This document shows, one piece after another, positions 8,909 through 18,123 of a stretch of DNA of 64,000 nucleotides. Source of the stretch: Bacteroidales bacterium (GTDB lineage Bacteria > Bacteroidota > Bacteroidia > Bacteroidales > UBA932); contig JAFYXO010000039.1 of assembly GCA_017546125.1 (NCBI GenBank), forward strand, positions 62,001 through 126,000, given 5' to 3'. The notes under the pieces are model-generated. The model saw only the letters and a list, made by a program, of their open reading frames with translations. It was not told the origin of the DNA and did no database searches. A program made the translations under genes and the position numbers. The first letter of the stretch is position 1. The number at the start of each line of letters is the position of its first letter.

Positions 8909-9254
8909 CCTCTACACTGAGACCTTTATGGATTTCGAGGAGTTCCTGCTTGATGGCTGTCAGACGGGTAACCACCTCTGCCCTATTGTCTGAACCCTCT
9001 TTATTGTTTTTAAGTCTGGCCTGTGCCCCCTCGAGGGTCATACCCCTCTCTTTTACCAGATAGTGTATGGTCTTGAGTGTCTTGACGTCCTCTGCAGAAT
9101 ATTTTCTATTCCCTTTTTTATTCCTTTCCGGCTTGATATATGAAGAAAATTTGTCTGACCAGAAACGGACCAGCGATGTATTCTCCCCCAACAAATCTGC
9201 CACTTCACCAATAGTGTAGTAGAGCTTTTCTATTTTGAATTCTTTGTAAGGCAT
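8898..9254 (-). CDS. MerR-family transcriptional regulator
   Basis: 118 residues with an N-terminal MerR winged helix (YTIGEVADLLGENTSLVRFW, about 13-32, then NRKYSAEDVKTL) and a C-terminal helix (about 85-118). No metal-binding Cys cluster follows, so it is of the small orphan type that is almost always beside M23 and zinc-ribbon genes in Bacteroidota. Target unknown; it starts 16 bases after the M23 peptidase gene and is probably co-transcribed with it. Confidence 0.9.
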   Translation of the reverse strand: MPYKEFKIEKLYYTIGEVADLLGENTSLVRFWSDKFSSYIKPERNKKGNRKYSAEDVKTLKTIHYLVKERGMTLEGAQARLKNNKEGSDNRAEVVTRLTAIKQELLEIHKGLSVEDES

Positions 9255-9270
9255 AGGTGTTTATTTTGAT

Positions 9271-10233
9271 TTAATCCAACGATTGCCCTGTATTTACGGC
9301 GATCATCATCATCTCCCGATACTCAAGAGGATTCAAATCTACGAAAAAATAATCAATTGGATTCATAAATTCATCATTAAAAATCACCTCATAATGGAGA
9401 TGTGGAGCAAAAACTGTCCCGGATGTACCCACCCTTCCAACGGTCGTCCCCTGTTTCACTTTCTGACCCTTCTTCACCACAATATTGGTCAGGTGCGAAT
9501 AGGTAGTCACATAGCCATTGCCATGATCTATAAACACCTGATTCCCTTTACCCTTGAGAGATTTGACCACCGATGAGACCACTCCATCAGCCGTAGCCAT
9601 AACCTTGGTCCCTGTGGAAGTTACCAGATCAAGACCTGTATGCTGGGTAATGGTCTTGTAGAACGGGTGCATCTTTTTTCCCACAGTGGCACCTGTCTTG
9701 GGAAGTGTAAAATCTTCAATCGGTATAATGGATGGAATACTTCTAAGATGCGACAAACTGTCGGCAGTAATTTGGAGAACATCGGTCAAAAGTTTGTCAA
9801 AGGCCTCAACTCTGCTCTCCAGTGATGAGATTTTTCTCGATGTAAGCTTTGCTAAAGAGGAGAGAACAAGTGTATCACTCTCATTCATAAACTCTGTATA
9901 ATCGACACTCCCCAAATTGAAGTATGGGGGATCCGAATGGAACAGATTCTGATATATCTCCTTATCCTTCACTTGCAGATTATCTATTACACCCTCCAGA
10001 ATCTCCATCTGCTTCTCCATGTACTCAAGATTCTCCTCTATGGCACGACTCTCCCTGATGAGCTTTTTTTCCTGCTCATTTGAGAACACGAGAGAAAAGA
10101 CGATATAATAGAGAAGGGCCAGAAAAGAGCAGCCGAAAAACCACCTGAGTCCCTTTTTCAGATAGTCAGAAAACTTGGACCTATTCTCCTCAAAATCGAG
10201 ATTGTCCCTGTCAAAACCTACACCCTTGGCCAT
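9271..10233 (-). CDS. M23 (LytM) peptidase with membrane anchor and coiled coil, copy 2
   Basis: 320 residues: a cytoplasmic start, one membrane segment (about 30-50), a periplasmic coiled coil (about 55-150) and a C-terminal LytM domain. Zinc and catalytic residues are intact (HTGLD and HLHYEV, with YSHL between), so it should cleave peptidoglycan cross-links rather than act only as an activator. It is a close paralog of the gene just upstream with the same layout, and the two are separated by 1 base, pointing to an old tandem duplication. Confidence 0.92.
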   Translation of the reverse strand: MAKGVGFDRDNLDFEENRSKFSDYLKKGLRWFFGCSFLALLYYIVFSLVFSNEQEKKLIRESRAIEENLEYMEKQMEILEGVIDNLQVKDKEIYQNLFHSDPPYFNLGSVDYTEFMNESDTLVLSSLAKLTSRKISSLESRVEAFDKLLTDVLQITADSLSHLRSIPSIIPIEDFTLPKTGATVGKKMHPFYKTITQHTGLDLVTSTGTKVMATADGVVSSVVKSLKGKGNQVFIDHGNGYVTTYSHLTNIVVKKGQKVKQGTTVGRVGTSGTVFAPHLHYEVIFNDEFMNPIDYFFVDLNPLEYREMMMIAVNTGQSLD

Positions 10234-10234
10234 A

Positions 10235-11209
10235 TTATTTCTTGGATTTTACAGGTTTGACCATCTCAGCATACTCCTCCGGAGAAATCTCCAGATTGAA
10301 ATAGTTCAATGGATTGACTGTCTTGTTCTTATAGAAGACCTCATAGTGAAGGTGAGGACCTTTTGACCTGCCTGTATTTCCCAATTCTGCTATATGGTCA
10401 CCTTTTTTCACCCTCTGACCTTCAGAGACAAGGGCAGCCCTCAAATGGGCATATCTGGTCTTGTAACCGAAACCGTGATCCACAATGATATAGTTTCCAT
10501 ACCCCATGAAATCGTGTGCCACTCTGACAACCTCTCCATCTCCGGTAGCATAGATAGGAAGGCCCTGTTTAGGACTTGAAAGATCGACCCCATGGTGGAA
10601 TTTTGGTTTCTTGGTAAATGGGTCTGTCCTCATCCCAAAGCGGGACACCAGCCTGATCTTGTTCTTGTCGGTGGTAACAGGGGGAATCGATGGAATACAC
10701 TGCGCCATCTCCTCAGAACGTTTGGCCAGGACAGAGACCTCATCAAGTGATTTGACCTGAATGTAAGCTTTTTTGGAGAGGATGTCGAGCTTTGCGCTCA
10801 ATGATGCCAACTCCCCTGATGCATCGTACAATTCGAGATATGAATATCTGTCAACGCCACCAAATCCGGCCTCTCTGATATCTGTCGATAGGGAGTCCAT
10901 ACCGAAGATGGGACGGTACACTGTATTGTCCCTCATCTGCAACTCCTTGAGGATATAATTTTTCTTTTCATACCTGTCCGAAAGGAGCTCAAGTTGTGAA
11001 TGTAAACCCGCATTTTGTCTCTTCAGGATGGTGGTCTTGGGGGCCTCAAATCCCCACACTTCGACAAAAAGATATGAATAGAGGACAAAGAGTCCGAAGC
11101 CTATACCGGCAGCCAAAAGAGCTCTCAAGAACCTGCTGGAGACAGGGGTTCTGACCTCTTCATACTGGAGAGTTTCCCTATTGAATCTGTACTTTCTTTT
11201 CTTTGACAT
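10235..11209 (-). CDS. M23 (LytM) peptidase with membrane anchor and coiled coil, copy 1
   Basis: 324 residues from the ATG at 11209 (MSKKRKYRFNRET), chosen over an upstream in-frame ATG at 11239 because that one falls on the predicted -7 promoter box. The membrane segment is about residues 29-50, then a coiled coil, then a LytM domain with the zinc motif HHGVD and HLHYEV intact. It is likely a periplasmic murein endopeptidase. It is first in the run of M23, M23, merR, nif3-like and zinc-ribbon genes. Confidence 0.92.
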   Translation of the reverse strand: MSKKRKYRFNRETLQYEEVRTPVSSRFLRALLAAGIGFGLFVLYSYLFVEVWGFEAPKTTILKRQNAGLHSQLELLSDRYEKKNYILKELQMRDNTVYRPIFGMDSLSTDIREAGFGGVDRYSYLELYDASGELASLSAKLDILSKKAYIQVKSLDEVSVLAKRSEEMAQCIPSIPPVTTDKNKIRLVSRFGMRTDPFTKKPKFHHGVDLSSPKQGLPIYATGDGEVVRVAHDFMGYGNYIIVDHGFGYKTRYAHLRAALVSEGQRVKKGDHIAELGNTGRSKGPHLHYEVFYKNKTVNPLNYFNLEISPEEYAEMVKPVKSKK

Positions 11210-11236
11210 CGGTATATTCCTAAAATAAAGACGCCG

Positions 11237-11244
11237 CAAATTTA
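11237..11244 (-). promoter_or_regulatory. -7 element for the M23 gene run
   Basis: The minus strand reads TAAATTTG, matching the Bacteroides -7 consensus TAnnTTTG, 27 bases before the ATG at 11209. No clear -33 TTTG at the usual distance. It lies back to back with the alaS -7 element. Confidence 0.55.
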
Positions 11245-11264
11245 AATATTTTTAATAAAAAAAC

Positions 11265-11272
11265 TATTTTTG
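11265..11272 (+). promoter_or_regulatory. -7 element for the alaS operon
   Basis: Plus strand TATTTTTG matches TAnnTTTG 36 bases before the alaS ATG. The -33 region reads TTTA rather than TTTG. Confidence 0.5.
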
Positions 11273-11308
11273 TACCTTATTTATATTAGGAATACAAGAT
11301 ACTATCGT

Positions 11309-13927
11309 ATGATGACATCTAAAGAGATAAGAAACAAGTTCTTAGAGTTCTTCGAGTCGAAGAATCACACCATCGTCCCTTCAGCACCAATGGTGGTTAA
11401 AGGGGACCCTACACTAATGTTTACAAATGCGGGTATGAACCAGTTCAAGGATTGGTTTTTGGGTAATACCCCTATCAAATATCCAAGGGTGGCAGACACC
11501 CAAAAATGTCTCCGAGTAAGTGGAAAACATAACGACTTGGAGGAGGTAGGACACGACACCTATCACCACACTATGTTCGAGATGCTCGGCAACTGGAGTT
11601 TTGGAGATTATTTCAAGAAAGAGGCTATCGCCTGGGCTTGGGAACTCCTTACAGAGGTTTACAAACTTGACAAGGACAGACTGTATGTAACCATCTTCGA
11701 GGGTAACCCTGAGGAGGGTGTGGACCTTGACCGCGAGGCAGAACAATGCTGGCTCGAGCATGTATCTGCAGACCGCATCATCCTCGGAAACAAGAAAGAC
11801 AATTTCTGGGAGATGGGTGAGACAGGACCTTGTGGCCCTTGCAGCGAGATTCACATCGACCTTCGCGATGAAGAGGAGAGAAAACAGATCTCCGGCAAAG
11901 AGCTTGTAAACAAAGGACACCACCTAGTTATTGAGATCTGGAACCTGGTGTTCATCCAATACAACAGGAAGGCCAACGGCCAGCTCGAACTTCTTCCCAA
12001 CAAACACGTGGATACCGGTATGGGCTTTGAGAGATTGGTTATGGCTGTCAATGGCAATAAGAGCAACTACGAAGGTGACATTTTCCAGACACTTATCGGC
12101 AAGATATCTGAGATTTCAGGGGTGAAGTATGGGGTATCGGAGCAGGTGAACATCGCTATGAGGGTTATCTCTGACCACATCCGCGCCATCAGCTTCTCCA
12201 TCGCAGACGGCCAGCTCCCTTCAAATGTGAAAGCGGGCTATGTAATCCGTCGTATCCTTCGCCGTGCTGTCCGCTACGGCTACACATTCCTGGGTCTTAA
12301 CACCCCATTCCTATGCAGACTAGTACCTACCCTTGTAGAGGTGATGGGTTACGCATATCCTGAGCTTGAAAAACAGCAGACACTCATCGAAAAGGTGATC
12401 AAAGAGGAGGAAGAGGCATTCCTAAGAACTTTGGAGAAGGGTATCAAACTTCTGGAATCTGTAATGCAAAAATCAAAAGATACCAAAGTCATCTCAGGTA
12501 AAGATGCATTCGTTCTTTATGATACATACGGATTCCCTATCGACTTGAGTGAACTTATCGCCAAAGAGAATGGCTACACTATCGATATCGACAAATTTGA
12601 AGAGGAACTTGGCAAACAGAAAGAGAGGGCAAGGAATGCTGCAGCAGTAGAGGAGGGTGACTGGATCGAGGTATCACCTTTCACCTCTTGTGAGTTTGTG
12701 GGTTATGACACACTTGAGTGCGATGTCAAGCTTATGAAATACCGCACAGTGAAGACAAAGGGCAAAGAGCTCTATCAGCTAGTGTTCGACAAGAGTCCAT
12801 TCTATGCAGAGAGTGGCGGACAGGCTGGTGACAGCGGTATCATCAAAGCTGAGACAGGCGAAGTGATTAACATCCTCAACACCATCAAAGAGAACAATCT
12901 TAATATCCATATGGCAGACCGCATCCCTGTAGACAAGGATGTTCTGTTTCATGCATCAGTAGACTCACAAAAGAGGGAAGAGACAGCAGCCAACCACACT
13001 GCTACCCACCTTCTTCACTACGCTCTAAGAAGCGTATTGGGTACACACATCGAGCAGAAAGGCTCATCAGTGGGTCCAAACAGCTTCAGATTTGACTTTT
13101 CACACTTCGAAAAGATCTCTGAGGAGCACCTTAGAGAGGTTGAGAAACTTGTAAACAAACTCATCCGCCAGGATGTTCACAGGGAAGAGTACAGAGACCT
13201 CCCTATCGACCAGGCAAGGGAGATGGGTGCAATGGCACTTTTCGGTGAAAAATATGGCGACAAGGTGCGTGTTATCAAATATGGCGACTCTGTAGAGCTT
13301 TGCGGTGGTACTCATGCTACATCTACAGGTAGAATCGGTGCCTTCAAGATCGTATCAGAATCTGCAGTGGCTGCAGGTGTAAGGAGAATAGAGGCCATCA
13401 CAGGCAGACACGTGGAATCGGCGGTATACTTCCTTGAAGACCAGCTTAAGAGCATCAGACAACTCTTGGGCAATGCACCTGATGCCATTAAGGGTCTTAT
13501 GAAAGTACTTACCGAAAATGAAACCCAGAAGAAAGCCCTTCAGGAAGTTGCTTTGGAGAGGGTTCAAAGCCTCAAGAAGACACTTATCGAAGAGAGCCAG
13601 GAGATTAACGGAATCCGTCTCTTCTCAGTAAGGGGTGCGTTCGTACCTGATATCATCAAGAATGTGGCATTCGAACTTCACAAGGAGTTTGAAAATGCTG
13701 CACTTGTAGGAGCTATCCTGAATGGCGACAAACCAAGCCTTGTCCTTATGTATACTGATGACTTGGTTAAAGGTGGTGCAGATGCTTCCAAAGATATCAA
13801 AGAGGCTTGCAAACTCATCCAGGGTGGTGGCGGCGGACAGAAATTCCTCGCTACTGCAGGGGGTAAAAACGGAGAAGCTATCAACGAAGCATACAATTTG
13901 CTGATCGATAAAGTAACAAAACAATAG
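11309..13927 (+). CDS. alaS: Alanine--tRNA ligase
   Basis: 872 residues from [20 protein letters not shown]; the frame is open further upstream to 11270, but that start lies inside the promoter box and is not conserved. The class II aminoacylation domain is N-terminal, the editing domain carries the zinc motif HTATH with the distal CGGTHA, and the C-terminal glycine-rich DHHA1 segment ([17 protein letters not shown]) ends it. It charges tRNA-Ala and clears Ser/Gly mischarging. It opens a plus-strand run in which the next gene starts 11 bases on. Confidence 0.97.
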   Translation: MMTSKEIRNKFLEFFESKNHTIVPSAPMVVKGDPTLMFTNAGMNQFKDWFLGNTPIKYPRVADTQKCLRVSGKHNDLEEVGHDTYHHTMFEMLGNWSFGDYFKKEAIAWAWELLTEVYKLDKDRLYVTIFEGNPEEGVDLDREAEQCWLEHVSADRIILGNKKDNFWEMGETGPCGPCSEIHIDLRDEEERKQISGKELVNKGHHLVIEIWNLVFIQYNRKANGQLELLPNKHVDTGMGFERLVMAVNGNKSNYEGDIFQTLIGKISEISGVKYGVSEQVNIAMRVISDHIRAISFSIADGQLPSNVKAGYVIRRILRRAVRYGYTFLGLNTPFLCRLVPTLVEVMGYAYPELEKQQTLIEKVIKEEEEAFLRTLEKGIKLLESVMQKSKDTKVISGKDAFVLYDTYGFPIDLSELIAKENGYTIDIDKFEEELGKQKERARNAAAVEEGDWIEVSPFTSCEFVGYDTLECDVKLMKYRTVKTKGKELYQLVFDKSPFYAESGGQAGDSGIIKAETGEVINILNTIKENNLNIHMADRIPVDKDVLFHASVDSQKREETAANHTATHLLHYALRSVLGTHIEQKGSSVGPNSFRFDFSHFEKISEEHLREVEKLVNKLIRQDVHREEYRDLPIDQAREMGAMALFGEKYGDKVRVIKYGDSVELCGGTHATSTGRIGAFKIVSESAVAAGVRRIEAITGRHVESAVYFLEDQLKSIRQLLGNAPDAIKGLMKVLTENETQKKALQEVALERVQSLKKTLIEESQEINGIRLFSVRGAFVPDIIKNVAFELHKEFENAALVGAILNGDKPSLVLMYTDDLVKGGADASKDIKEACKLIQGGGGGQKFLATAGGKNGEAINEAYNLLIDKVTKQ

Positions 13928-13937
13928 GGATCCCGTT

Positions 13938-15404
13938 TTGAAGAAGCTGGACAGATTCATACTCACCTCCTTTTTGGGGCCATTCATAATGGTCTTCCTC
14001 ATCGTCGTATTCATCCTCGTAATGCAATTCCTGTGGCTGTATATCGACGAGCTGGTAGGTAAAGGTCTGAGTTTATGGGTCATCCTGGAGTTCCTCATGT
14101 GGGGATCATGCACTATTTTGCCATTGGCAATGCCACTTGCCACCCTTATTGCCTCAATTATGACATTGGGCAATATGGGTGAGCACAATGAGCTGCTGGC
14201 CATAAATGCTGCAGGTATCTCCCTCAAACGGATTCTGGTACCACTGATTGTGGTCTCAGTCGGCATCAGTATCTCTGCCTTCTTTGTCTCAAACAACCTA
14301 ATCCCCGTAGCCTACAACAAGATCTACACCCTCCAATACGACATCAACAAGACCAAGGAGGAGATCAAGATCCCTACCGGCACATTTTACAACGGTATCG
14401 ACGGCTACACATTGAGGATCAGCGACAGAAACAAGGAGACAGATATGATGTACGATGTAATGGTATACAACCATACCAAAAACAAAGGTAACATCAGTGT
14501 GGCTGTAGCCGATTCGGGTCTCATCAAGTCCACCCCGGACAAATCAGCCCTTGTCTTTACCCTTTTCAACGGGGTATCGTATGAGGAGGACAACACGATG
14601 AAGTATCGTGACACTACACTGAACCTGAGCAAGATCGAGTTCGACAGGCAGGAGATAGTGATTCCACTTAAAAACTACGCTTTCCAGAAATCTGAAGACG
14701 ACAAATACGGCAATGAGATTATGGCCAAAAACCTAAAAAGTCTTCAGAAGGACAGGGATTCCATCGGCATCACATATGACAAGACATACACCAAACATCG
14801 TAACAAAATGATGTATGGAATGGGGCTCAAATATCCAAGCCAGTTGGATACAGCCAAAAACAGAGGGTATCTTGACACATTTGATGCAGACTCACTCTTT
14901 ACCAAGTGGAGTGCAGAGGAGGAGTTGGCAAGCATCGATGAATCAATCGACCATACCAGAAACTCCCAGAGCATGACAGAGTCATTTGAAAGGGAGATAG
15001 CCCAGAACAGCTATTTCCTCAGAAAAATCGACTTGGAGTCATTCAGGAAATTCACATTATCATTTGCTTGTCTGGTATTCTTCTTCATCGGAGCGCCATT
15101 GGGAGCCATTATCAGGAAAGGTGGCCTTGGGACACCGGTGATCATCTCTGCGATGTTCTTCGTATTGTACTGGGTTGTAGATATCAGCGGCAAGAAGCTG
15201 GCAACAGATGGTGCTATCACCCCTCTTATTGGGGCATTCATATCGACTCTGGTTCTCCTCCCTATTGGAATATTCCTAACTTGGAAGGCTACCACTGAGT
15301 CGTCACCGTTCAATTTTGATTCATTCAAACAGGATGCTATAAGGGCATTCAAGAGATTTAAAAAGAAATATTTATGGAGCAAGCGGGCAAAAGCGTCAAA
15401 ATAG
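13938..15404 (+). CDS. LptF/LptG-family LPS transport permease (TTG start)
   Basis: 488 residues in the YjgP/YjgQ family: three membrane segments at the N-terminal side, a large periplasmic jellyroll-like region (about 110-370), and three at the C-terminal side. LptF and LptG pair with the LptB ATPase to pull LPS from the inner membrane. The start is TTG at 13938, since KKLDRFILTSFLGPF aligns with the conserved family start and the next ATG would remove the first membrane segment. It is longer than E. coli LptF (366), with extra residues in the periplasmic part. Its partner is probably the gene at 18124. Confidence 0.88.
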   Translation: MKKLDRFILTSFLGPFIMVFLIVVFILVMQFLWLYIDELVGKGLSLWVILEFLMWGSCTILPLAMPLATLIASIMTLGNMGEHNELLAINAAGISLKRILVPLIVVSVGISISAFFVSNNLIPVAYNKIYTLQYDINKTKEEIKIPTGTFYNGIDGYTLRISDRNKETDMMYDVMVYNHTKNKGNISVAVADSGLIKSTPDKSALVFTLFNGVSYEEDNTMKYRDTTLNLSKIEFDRQEIVIPLKNYAFQKSEDDKYGNEIMAKNLKSLQKDRDSIGITYDKTYTKHRNKMMYGMGLKYPSQLDTAKNRGYLDTFDADSLFTKWSAEEELASIDESIDHTRNSQSMTESFEREIAQNSYFLRKIDLESFRKFTLSFACLVFFFIGAPLGAIIRKGGLGTPVIISAMFFVLYWVVDISGKKLATDGAITPLIGAFISTLVLLPIGIFLTWKATTESSPFNFDSFKQDAIRAFKRFKKKYLWSKRAKASK

Positions 15405-16339
15405 TATTCATGGGGACACCGGAATTTGCGGTGGGCTCCCTTAAGGCTCTGGTAGAGGGTGGATATAATGTTGTAGGGGTCGTTACCGTTCCGGACAAAC
15501 CGAGCGGCAGAGGGCTTAAGATGAATATGAGTGCAGTAAAAGAGTATGCACTGGAGCTCAATGTACCCATAATGCAACCGGTATCACTAAAAGACCCTGC
15601 ATTTTTGGAGGAGCTCTCTGCACTGGAGGCAGACTGCTTCGTGGTGGTAGCATTCAGGATGTTGCCTCAGGTGGTATGGTCAATGCCGAGACTGGGGACA
15701 TTCAATCTCCACGCCTCACTCCTCCCACAATACAGAGGTGCTGCCCCTATCAACTGGGCAATCATAAATGGTGAGACCAAAACAGGTATAACCACCTTCC
15801 TGCTTGACAAACAGATCGACACAGGAAACATCCTTTTCCAGGAGGAGTGCGAAATACTGCCTCAGGACAATATCGGCACTCTCTATGACAAACTTATGGA
15901 GATGGGCTCACACTTGGTTCCAAAGACCGTGGATGCACTGGCAGAGGGGAATGTTACCCCAAGGCCTCAGATGGAGTCTGAGTCACTGCACCCTGCACCA
16001 AAAATCACCCGTGAGACCTGCAAGATAGATTGGAACTGTTCTGCCGTCGATATAATGAACCGCGTCAGAGGACTCAGCCCCTACCCTGCAGCATACGCTG
16101 TTATGGCAGCAGGCGATAAGAAGAGTGATGTGAAAATTTTCTGTGGCGAGGCTCTGGAGATGGAGAAAAGGCATTGCGACGTAGGAGCTATTGTCTCTGA
16201 TGGAAAAACCAGACTGTGCGTAAAATGCGCAGAGGGACTTTTTGAGATTACCGAGCTCCAAATGGCAGGAAAGAAGAGATTGAAAGCGAGAGAATTTCTC
16301 GTAGGTGTACACAATATTGAAAACTACCGTTTCGAGTAA
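15374..16339 (+). CDS. fmt: Methionyl-tRNA formyltransferase
   Basis: 321 residues. The N-terminal Rossmann-type formyltransferase domain has VFMGTPEFAV and the catalytic/folate segment HASLLPQYRGAAPINWAI; the C-terminal part (from about 210) is the tRNA-binding barrel. It formylates initiator Met-tRNA with 10-formyl-THF. The start lies 31 bases inside the end of the upstream permease gene, an unusually long but real overlap because KIVFMGTPEFA is the conserved beginning. Confidence 0.97.
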   Translation: MEQAGKSVKIVFMGTPEFAVGSLKALVEGGYNVVGVVTVPDKPSGRGLKMNMSAVKEYALELNVPIMQPVSLKDPAFLEELSALEADCFVVVAFRMLPQVVWSMPRLGTFNLHASLLPQYRGAAPINWAIINGETKTGITTFLLDKQIDTGNILFQEECEILPQDNIGTLYDKLMEMGSHLVPKTVDALAEGNVTPRPQMESESLHPAPKITRETCKIDWNCSAVDIMNRVRGLSPYPAAYAVMAAGDKKSDVKIFCGEALEMEKRHCDVGAIVSDGKTRLCVKCAEGLFEITELQMAGKKRLKAREFLVGVHNIENYRFE

Positions 16340-16995
16340 TGAAGTATATAATCGTAGCCGCCGGAGAATTCCCCCAAAGGGGTGAGACCCTCGATCTGTT
16401 GCTTGAGGGTGATGTAGTGGTGTGCTGCGATGGAGCGGTAGAGGAGTTGATAAAATTCCGCATACCCGACTACATCGTGGGTGATATGGACTCCATTTCG
16501 GAGGAGAACCTGACAAGATTCAAGGATATCGCATTCTCCGAAAGCGAACAGGAGTACAACGATCTCACAAAAGCGGTCCGCTTCACATTGCGCCATGCGC
16601 AAAATACAGAAGGGGAGTTCAGCATCACTATCCTCGGTGCCACAGGCAAGAGGGAGGACCATACTCTCGGGAACATATCGCTGCTTATGATGTATGCAGA
16701 CATGATTCCGGAAGGTGCGCAGATAGAGATGGTGACCGACAGGGGGAGGTTTGTCCCCATACACGGAGAAAAGGAGCTGTATGTGGGGAGAGGGAGAGAG
16801 ATCTCAATCTTTGCCACAGATCCTACCCTTAAAATAACCACACTCGGGGTTGAATACCCTACTGACGAGGTGGTCTTTGACCAGTGGTCCTGGTGGAAAG
16901 CTACCCTCAATGTGGCAACAGAAGATACAATAACATTTAAAATGAATCACCCTGCAAAGATATTGTTATATATCGGGGGGTATAAGATAATATGA
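16339..16995 (+). CDS. thiN: Thiamine pyrophosphokinase
   Basis: 218 residues. Family signatures are VVCCDGAVEEL, YIVGDMDSIS and the C-terminal TLGVEYPTDE region; EYNDLTKAVRF and GATGKREDHTLGN match the catalytic domain. It turns thiamine into thiamine diphosphate with ATP. The ATG shares one base with the fmt stop codon and the end overlaps tgt by 4 bases. I see no TPP riboswitch, consistent with its position inside an operon. Confidence 0.93.
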   Translation: MKYIIVAAGEFPQRGETLDLLLEGDVVVCCDGAVEELIKFRIPDYIVGDMDSISEENLTRFKDIAFSESEQEYNDLTKAVRFTLRHAQNTEGEFSITILGATGKREDHTLGNISLLMMYADMIPEGAQIEMVTDRGRFVPIHGEKELYVGRGREISIFATDPTLKITTLGVEYPTDEVVFDQWSWWKATLNVATEDTITFKMNHPAKILLYIGGYKII

Positions 16996-18122
16996 AATTT
17001 GAATTACTACATACGGACCCTCAGAGCTGTGCACGCAGGGGGAGAATCCACACCGACCATGGTGTGATAGAGACACCTATTTTTATGCCAGTGGGTACAC
17101 TGGGCTCTGTGAAAGGTGTATACCATAGGGATCTGGCAGATGACATCAAAGCTGAAATATGCTTGGGCAACACATACCATCTCTACCTGAGACCGGGACT
17201 AGACACCCTCTACAAGGCAGGGGGACTCCATAAGTTCATCAGCTGGGACAAACCTATCCTTACAGATAGCGGAGGATTCCAGGTATTCTCATTGGCAGAG
17301 AACAGGAAACTTACACCAGAAGGGTGCACATTCCGCTCACACATCGACGGATCCAAGCACATCTTCACACCTGAAAACAATGTGGACACCCAAAGAAAAA
17401 TCGGTGCCGACATCATTATGGCTTTGGATGAGTGCACACCTGGAGATGCCGATTACCAATATGCAGCCAAGTCTCTGAAACTTACACAAGCATGGCTGGA
17501 GAGGGGTATCAGACATTTTGATGAGACAGAACCCCTTTACGGATACCATCAGGCATATTTTCCTATCGTTCAGGGATGCGTATATCCGGACCTCAGACGT
17601 CAGGCAGCCGAACATGCTGTCTCTCTTGACAGGGAGGGTTACGCTATCGGTGGTCTTGCTGTAGGTGAGCCAACTGAGAAGATGTACGAGATGATCGAGG
17701 TGGTACACCCTATCCTTCCCGTCAACAAGCCAAGATATCTTATGGGTGTGGGGACACCTGCCAACATTCTGGAGGCAATCGCAAGAGGCGTGGATATGTT
17801 TGACTGCGTTATGCCAAGCAGAAACGGTCGCAACGGCATGCTCTTCACATGGGAAGGGACTATCAATATCAGGAACAAGAAGTGGGCAAACGATTTCTCG
17901 CCCCTCGATCCTCAAGGAAAATCTTTTGTTGACAAAACATATACAAAAGCGTATCTTCGCCACATGTTTATCGCAGGGGAGATGCTCGCGGCACAGATTG
18001 CAAGTGAACACAACCTCGCTTTCTACCTGGACGTAGTAACACAGGCAAGGGCACATATAGAGGCTGGAGACTTCAACTCATGGAAGAATAGTGTAGTAAA
18101 AAAACTGGAAACAAGGATATAA
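16992..18122 (+). CDS. tgt: tRNA-guanine (queuine) transglycosylase, zinc-site cysteines missing
   Basis: 376 residues with the TIM-barrel signatures LTDSGGFQVFSL (general base D92), GGLAVGEP and DMFDCVMPSRNGRNG (nucleophile D271). It swaps G34 for preQ1 in tRNAs with GUN anticodons. The zinc-binding C-x-C-x2-C that precedes the AYLRH segment in E. coli Tgt is absent: here the stretch at about 305-322 (DPQGKSFVDKTYTKAYLRH) holds no Cys, although the His of the site (H340) remains. The start overlaps thiN (ATGA), and it ends 1 base before the next permease gene. Confidence 0.95.
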   Translation: MKFELLHTDPQSCARRGRIHTDHGVIETPIFMPVGTLGSVKGVYHRDLADDIKAEICLGNTYHLYLRPGLDTLYKAGGLHKFISWDKPILTDSGGFQVFSLAENRKLTPEGCTFRSHIDGSKHIFTPENNVDTQRKIGADIIMALDECTPGDADYQYAAKSLKLTQAWLERGIRHFDETEPLYGYHQAYFPIVQGCVYPDLRRQAAEHAVSLDREGYAIGGLAVGEPTEKMYEMIEVVHPILPVNKPRYLMGVGTPANILEAIARGVDMFDCVMPSRNGRNGMLFTWEGTINIRNKKWANDFSPLDPQGKSFVDKTYTKAYLRHMFIAGEMLAAQIASEHNLAFYLDVVTQARAHIEAGDFNSWKNSVVKKLETRI

Positions 18123-18123
18123 T

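Noticed and set aside
13625..14296. 223-residue minus-strand frame across the alaS/permease junction
   Set aside because: It crosses two conserved plus-strand genes and has no family features.
16339..16400. Possible TPP riboswitch at the thiamine pyrophosphokinase gene
   Set aside because: The gene starts inside the fmt stop with no leader, and the needed CTGAGA and ACCTGA-like boxes are not seen together.
17337..18056. 239-residue minus-strand frame inside tgt
   Set aside because: Antisense to a fully conserved tRNA enzyme.
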